From: QHVT01 sp036389275
GTDB lineage: Bacteria > Acidobacteriota > Thermoanaerobaculia > Gp7-AA8
NCBI GenBank assembly: GCA_036389275.1
Contig: DASVQE010000081.1
Coordinates: forward strand, 75,518-139,517
Reading direction: 5' to 3'
Length of the DNA: 64,000 nt
Shown: one piece after another, positions 60,489 to 64,000 of the stretch
Layout of the letters: the number at the start of each line of letters is the position of its first letter
Numbering within the stretch: position 1 is the first letter of the stretch
Made by a program: the position numbers and the translations under genes
Notes under the pieces: model-generated
Told to the model about the DNA's origin: nothing
Seen by the model: only the letters and a program-made list of their open reading frames with translations
The model's database searches: none

Positions 60489-61622
60489 ATGGAAACCGCA
60501 CCGGAACGGCCGCCGCGCGGCGCCGAAGCGTTCACGGTCAACGACGACGAGGGTGTGCAGGCGCAGGCAGCGATTCTTTTGGGCCTCGGGGCGCAGCTCC
60601 GCGGCGATCGGCAGAAGGTGCAGGCGCGCTCCGCCGCTGTGCTGCAACCGACGGCGATCTTGATGGCCGATGAGATGGCCGAATTCCCAATCCCGCGCGT
60701 GGCGCCTGCCACGAAACGTCTGACAACCGCGGAAGTCGACGTGATTTCCCGGGGGAAACTCAGAGCGCCGGCGCGCGCGGCGATCGAGCGGCCCGACGTG
60801 CTCGCCGATCTCGCCGACCTCACCTATCGCACGCGCTCCGTCTCATCGGCCGCGACCCTCGCCGACGCGGCGCTCAATCACCCACATCCGCTCGTGCAGG
60901 TTGCCGCCGCGAACGCCGCCCTCGCGGTGACTGCGGAGCCGAGTCGTCCGCTTGCGATCCTCGTGGAGCACACGCGGAGTGAGGACGAACTGGTGCGCGA
61001 TGTCGCGGCAACCTCTCTCGGGCGCTACATGCCGGAACATCCGGCGTTGCGCGCGCTCGTCGGTGCCGGGATGGACGAGCCGTTGGGGTCGCCCGGCCGG
61101 ACGTCGATGCTGATTCACGGCACGTGGGCACGCAACAACGCCTGGTATCAACCGCCGAACGGCGACTTCTGGTCCTACGTCGACCACAACGTGCGGAACG
61201 ACCTGTACAGCCAGCCCGACTTCTATCGCTGGTCCGGCGGCTACAGCGACGGCGCGCGCGATCTCGCGGCCGACGAGCTGGCGACGTGGATCAACACGAA
61301 GCAGGAGAACGGCATCACCCTGTTTACGCACAGTCACGGCGGAAGCGTGGCGATGCTTGCCAGCTTCCGCGGCGTGACCTTCGACGAGTTGGTGCTGCTC
61401 AGTTGTCCAGTGCATCCCGCGAAGTACAACGTGAACTTCAGCGCGGTGCGAAAAGTCGTGTCCATCCGCGTCAAGGTCGATCTCGTCCTGCTCGCCGACG
61501 GCAGCGGCTCACGGTTTACAGACGCGCGCTACAACGAGCACGTCCTGCCGCTGTTTTTCAACCATTCGAAGACGCACGATCCGGCGACGTGGACGCGGTT
61601 CAACATTCCGGCAATGCTGTAG
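60489..61622 (+). CDS. HEAT-like repeat protein with alpha/beta-hydrolase domain
   Basis: 377 residues, no signal peptide. About residues 60-190 are helical and HEAT-like (SAATLADAALNHPHPLVQVA ... DELVRDVAATSLGRYMPEHP). From about 200 a hydrolase domain begins: SMLIHGTWARN (oxyanion strand), the nucleophile motif FTHSHGGSVAML (about 275), an acidic candidate in VDLVLLADGSGS and a late histidine in FFNHSKTHDP. It looks like a lipase or esterase with an N-terminal helical scaffold; no exact family recognised. It has a strong GGAGGTGG ribosome binding site, unlike its leaderless neighbours. The small HEAT-like gene follows after 5 bases. Confidence 0.72.
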   Translation: METAPERPPRGAEAFTVNDDEGVQAQAAILLGLGAQLRGDRQKVQARSAAVLQPTAILMADEMAEFPIPRVAPATKRLTTAEVDVISRGKLRAPARAAIERPDVLADLADLTYRTRSVSSAATLADAALNHPHPLVQVAAANAALAVTAEPSRPLAILVEHTRSEDELVRDVAATSLGRYMPEHPALRALVGAGMDEPLGSPGRTSMLIHGTWARNNAWYQPPNGDFWSYVDHNVRNDLYSQPDFYRWSGGYSDGARDLAADELATWINTKQENGITLFTHSHGGSVAMLASFRGVTFDELVLLSCPVHPAKYNVNFSAVRKVVSIRVKVDLVLLADGSGSRFTDARYNEHVLPLFFNHSKTHDPATWTRFNIPAML

Positions 61623-61627
61623 TCGAG

Positions 61628-62002
61628 GTGTACGTTGTCCGAGACGTGAAGCTCGCTCGCTCCATCGGGATGTTCGGTCTGAAGGCCGCGTTCAGCGGTC
61701 TTCGGATTGATGCGGCCGGACGTGCGCTCGTCGCCGCGCTTGACTCGGACGACGAGATGGTGCGGACGCTCGCGGGCATGTTTCTCGTGCAGAGCGGCAG
61801 CAAAGCGGTTCCGATCCTGCGCGAGGCACTCGTGACCGGACGGCACGTGCCGGAGGTCCTGACGATGCTCGGCGACATCGCCGATGCGCCGGCCGTCGCG
61901 GAGATCGAGCGCTTTACAGCGGATCCGCGGCCGGACGTTGCGGCCGCCGCGCGCGAGGCGCTGGCGATCGCCGGGCGGAACGCGGCTTTGCGCCGGACGT
62001 AA
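61628..62002 (+). CDS. Small HEAT-repeat-like protein
   Basis: About 124 residues: three helical pairs (SGLRIDAAGRALVAALDSDD, GSKAVPILREALVTGRHVPE, ADAPAVAEIERFTADPRPDV). GTG 61628 is taken; GTG 61646, with TACGTT 9 bases upstream, is an alternative. It probably works with the hydrolase just upstream, which carries similar repeats. Its last 89 bases are antisense to the end of the endonuclease IV gene. Confidence 0.65.
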   Translation: MYVVRDVKLARSIGMFGLKAAFSGLRIDAAGRALVAALDSDDEMVRTLAGMFLVQSGSKAVPILREALVTGRHVPEVLTMLGDIADAPAVAEIERFTADPRPDVAAAAREALAIAGRNAALRRT

Positions 62003-62864
62003 CGAGCGAGCGCAGCGTCGCCAGATTCTCCCGATCCGAAATCGTCTCGACCGGCTTCGGGGTCTCGAGCACTTTCGGGATGCGGGTGAAGCGCGGGTCG
62101 TTGAGCAGGAAGCGGAACGGCTCGAGGCCGAGGTGACCTTTGCCGATGTGCTCGTGGCGATCGACGCGCGAGCCGAGCGGTTTCTTCGAGTCGTTGAGAT
62201 GAAAGGCGCCGACGTTGTCGAGGCCCACGTGGCGTTCCATCTCGTCGATGGTGCGCTCGTAGCCGTCGCGCGTGCGGAGGTCGTAGCCGGCGGCGAAGAC
62301 GTGGCAGGTGTCGAAGCAGATGCCGACGCGGCGCTTGTCGTCGACGAGGGCGATCATCCGGCCGAGCTCTTCGAACGTGCAGCCGACGCACGAGCCCTGG
62401 CCCGCGGAGGTCTCGAGCAGCGTGACCACGCGATGGTTCGGGATGAGCGCGTGTACGGCGTCGAGCGAGCGCGCGATGCGGTCGATGGCGGCGTCGCAGC
62501 CGGCGCCGAGGTGCGCGCCGGGATGCAGCACCACCGCGTGGATGCCGAGGCGCTCGGCGCGATCGAGCTCGTCGGCCATGGCCATGATGGACTTGCGGTG
62601 GAACTCCTCGTTGGTCGTGGCGAGGTTGATCAGATACGACGCGTGCGTGAGCATCGGCTTGACGTGGCGCAGCGAAGCGAATGTCGCGCAGTCGGCGTCG
62701 GTCAGCTCTTTGCCTTTCCACTGGCTGGCGTTCTTGGCGAAGAGCGCCACCGCCGATGCGTCGACGGCGGATGCGCGCTCGAAGACGGTGTGCAGCCCGC
62801 CTTTGGTGGACAGGTGCGCACCGATGAGATCGCCGGGAGCGTCGGGAAACGCGAATCGGGACAT
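61914..62864 (-). CDS. nfo: Endonuclease IV (AP endonuclease)
   Basis: Cuts DNA at abasic sites in base excision repair. 316 residues. The metal-binding set is complete: GAHLSTKGGL, AVVLHPGAHLGAG, LLETSAGQGSCVG, GICFDTCHVFAAGYD, AFHLNDSKKPLGSRVDRHEH and the final VLETPKPVE. The family core ends near residue 290. The last 26 residues are a basic Arg/Pro/Ala tail (SARRSPAPRARRPQRPAADP) read antisense to the small HEAT gene. Confidence 0.95.
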   Translation of the reverse strand: MSRFAFPDAPGDLIGAHLSTKGGLHTVFERASAVDASAVALFAKNASQWKGKELTDADCATFASLRHVKPMLTHASYLINLATTNEEFHRKSIMAMADELDRAERLGIHAVVLHPGAHLGAGCDAAIDRIARSLDAVHALIPNHRVVTLLETSAGQGSCVGCTFEELGRMIALVDDKRRVGICFDTCHVFAAGYDLRTRDGYERTIDEMERHVGLDNVGAFHLNDSKKPLGSRVDRHEHIGKGHLGLEPFRFLLNDPRFTRIPKVLETPKPVETISDRENLATLRSLVTSGAKPRSARRSPAPRARRPQRPAADPL

Positions 62865-62883
62865 GAGCGCGCAAAAGAACGCG

Positions 62884-63900
62884 CTAACGCAATTTGAAAT
62901 TCACGGTGACGGTGTAATAGACGTCGATCGGCTCGCCGCGGTACGTGGCCGGGCGGAAGCGCCAGCGCTCGACGGCGCGGCGCGCTTCGTCGCCGAGGCC
63001 GTACGGGAGGTCGCGAATGACCTCGACGTTGTCGATCGTGCCGTCGCGGCGGACGATGCCGCGCACGACCACCGGACCCTGCACGCCGGCGCGTCGCGCC
63101 GCGGCCGGGTAGCGCGGCAGCGCGCGATCGATCTCCTCCGGCTGCGTGCCGCCGGGCGGCACGGCGCTGTAGACGCCGCTGGAGCGCTCGACCGGTTCGG
63201 GCGCGGGCTCCGGCACCGGCTCGGACATCGGCGGCGGCGGCTCGACCGCGGTGTCGGCGATCGGCGGCGGCTCGGCGGCGGTCTCGGTCGGCGCGGCCGC
63301 GGTCTCCGTCGGAGCCATCGCCACGTCGAGCTGGCGCGTGCCGGAGGAGCTGACGTCGACCGAGTCGACGTCGGCGTAGGCGATGGCGCCGTTCTGGTCG
63401 ATCGCGTAGAAGTCGTGGTCGCGCGTGTAGACGACGACGTTCGCGCCGTCGGCGAGCTCGCCGACCAGCGGATAGAAGATGCCCGGTCCGGCGTAGAGCT
63501 GCGCGCGCTGCGTGGTGACGCCCTTGAGCGGCGGCAGGCGGCGGATGGCGGCGTAGCGCGCGATGCGGCGCTGCTGTTCGGCGGTGCGCTCGAGGTTCGC
63601 GCGCTCGGCCCAGCCGGAGAGGCCGTCGTTGGTCTGCACGCGCACCCACGCGCCGCGATCCTCGACGAGGGTGAGCCGCTCGCCGTTCGTCGCCGTCGCC
63701 ACCACCGGCGCGCGCGCATGCGGCTCGGTGCGGATGCGGATCCGCAGCGGCAGCACCATCAGCGACTCCGCCGCGCGCGGCTCCGGCGACTCCTCTTTGC
63801 CGGTCTTCAGGATGATCAGCGCCAGCAAAGTGAAAAAAATCACCGCCAGCAGGATCACGATGAGGAGCCCGCGCGAATGCCGCGTCTGGGGATCAGCCAT
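62884..63900 (-). CDS. Membrane-anchored SH3-domain protein with TonB C-terminal domain
   Basis: 338 residues. N-terminal transmembrane helix (GLLIVILLAVIFFTLLALII), two bacterial SH3-like segments (LRIRIRTEPHARAPVVATAT; GVTTQRAQLYAGPGIFYPLV), a Pro/Glu-rich span (about 195-245, PPPPMSEPVPEPAPEPVE) to cross the periplasm, then a TonB C-terminal domain (RYPAAARRAGVQGPVVVRGI ... VERWRFRPATYRGEPIDVYY). It couples inner-membrane energy or the wall to an outer-membrane partner; no ExbB/ExbD is adjacent. It is preceded by an inverted repeat at the window end. Confidence 0.9.
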   Translation of the reverse strand: MADPQTRHSRGLLIVILLAVIFFTLLALIILKTGKEESPEPRAAESLMVLPLRIRIRTEPHARAPVVATATNGERLTLVEDRGAWVRVQTNDGLSGWAERANLERTAEQQRRIARYAAIRRLPPLKGVTTQRAQLYAGPGIFYPLVGELADGANVVVYTRDHDFYAIDQNGAIAYADVDSVDVSSSGTRQLDVAMAPTETAAAPTETAAEPPPIADTAVEPPPPMSEPVPEPAPEPVERSSGVYSAVPPGGTQPEEIDRALPRYPAAARRAGVQGPVVVRGIVRRDGTIDNVEVIRDLPYGLGDEARRAVERWRFRPATYRGEPIDVYYTVTVNFKLR

Positions 63901-63910
63901 GTTCGAGAGG

Positions 63911-63995
63911 TCCTCGGGTCCTCGGCTCCTCGGCTCCTCGGGGGTTGACGGCCGCCGGGTTCTCCCGAGGAGCCGAGGAGCCGAGGACCCGAGGA
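63911..63995. repeat. Inverted repeat of TCCTCGG-type units at the window end
   Basis: Perfect 32-bp arms (63911-63942 / 63964-63995) built of GTCCTCGG and CTCCTCGG units, with a 21-base loop. It is upstream of the TonB gene. Related in sequence, but not identical, to the decamer arrays at 27063, 39139 and 43752. Confidence 0.92.
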
Positions 63996-64000
63996 GCCTC

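Overview
High-GC bacterial chromosome segment, densely packed with mostly housekeeping genes. The best taxonomic clue is a von Willebrand factor A protein of the type named VWFA-related Acidobacterial domain (39725-41515). Together with a SecF carrying an extra central segment, split glycine decarboxylase subunits and many DUF-type secreted proteins, it suggests Acidobacteriota, possibly a Thermoanaerobaculia-like lineage. This is inference from gene content. No phage, transposase, CRISPR array, tRNA or rRNA was seen.

Layout. 1-5400: a partial secreted protein, LolA, then tgt-yajC-secD-secF closed by a strong terminator. 5405-13543: malic enzyme MaeB, a lone receiver, MnmA, a DUF4383 membrane protein, a rhomboid-TPR protein, a membrane protein and GlmS. 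13603-17876: an Fn3 lipoprotein, a GT39-like glycosyltransferase, and about 880 bases of broken copies of that transferase's 3' end. 17877-24046 (minus): a YyaL-like protein, a DUF11 protein with an IPTL-CTERM-like tail, a TIGR04442-like protein and XerC. 24074-30710: glycine cleavage genes gcvT-gcvH-gcvPA-gcvPB, translationally chained to an inositol phosphatase, Mpg glycosylase and a YigZ protein. 30697-43011: envelope and small proteins, an Slt transglycosylase, the VWA protein and a SpoIIE-type phosphatase. 43079-47191: gph-serB-serC-serA, a complete serine pathway in a tightly overlapped operon. 47227-54376: membrane protein, small kinase, aldo/keto reductase, UvrA, and an AI-2E transporter fused to a B12-binding-like domain. 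54483-64000: HIT-prmC-ABC, an ECF sigma/anti-sigma/membrane trio, an ArsR-SRPBCC pair with a visible operator, Icd, a HEAT/alpha-beta-hydrolase pair, endonuclease IV and a TonB/SH3 protein.

Most genes share overlapping ATGA or GTGA junctions. Serine made by SerA/SerC/SerB can feed the glycine cleavage system through glycine, so the two operons serve one-carbon supply; SecD/SecF/YajC, LolA, the lipoproteins and Slt serve envelope assembly.

Three structural patterns stand out. First, more than a dozen genes have a TANNNT hexamer 6-10 bases before the start codon and no ribosome binding site, pointing to widespread leaderless transcription. Second, there are three classes of intergenic repeat: heptamer tandem repeats, decamer GGAGTTCCTC-type inverted repeats, and long hairpins at convergent gene ends. 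Some of these have become the coding start of genes (tgt, serB). Third, decayed copies of 3' gene ends lie next to their parents. These patterns, rather than a classical gene cluster, are the most unusual content here.
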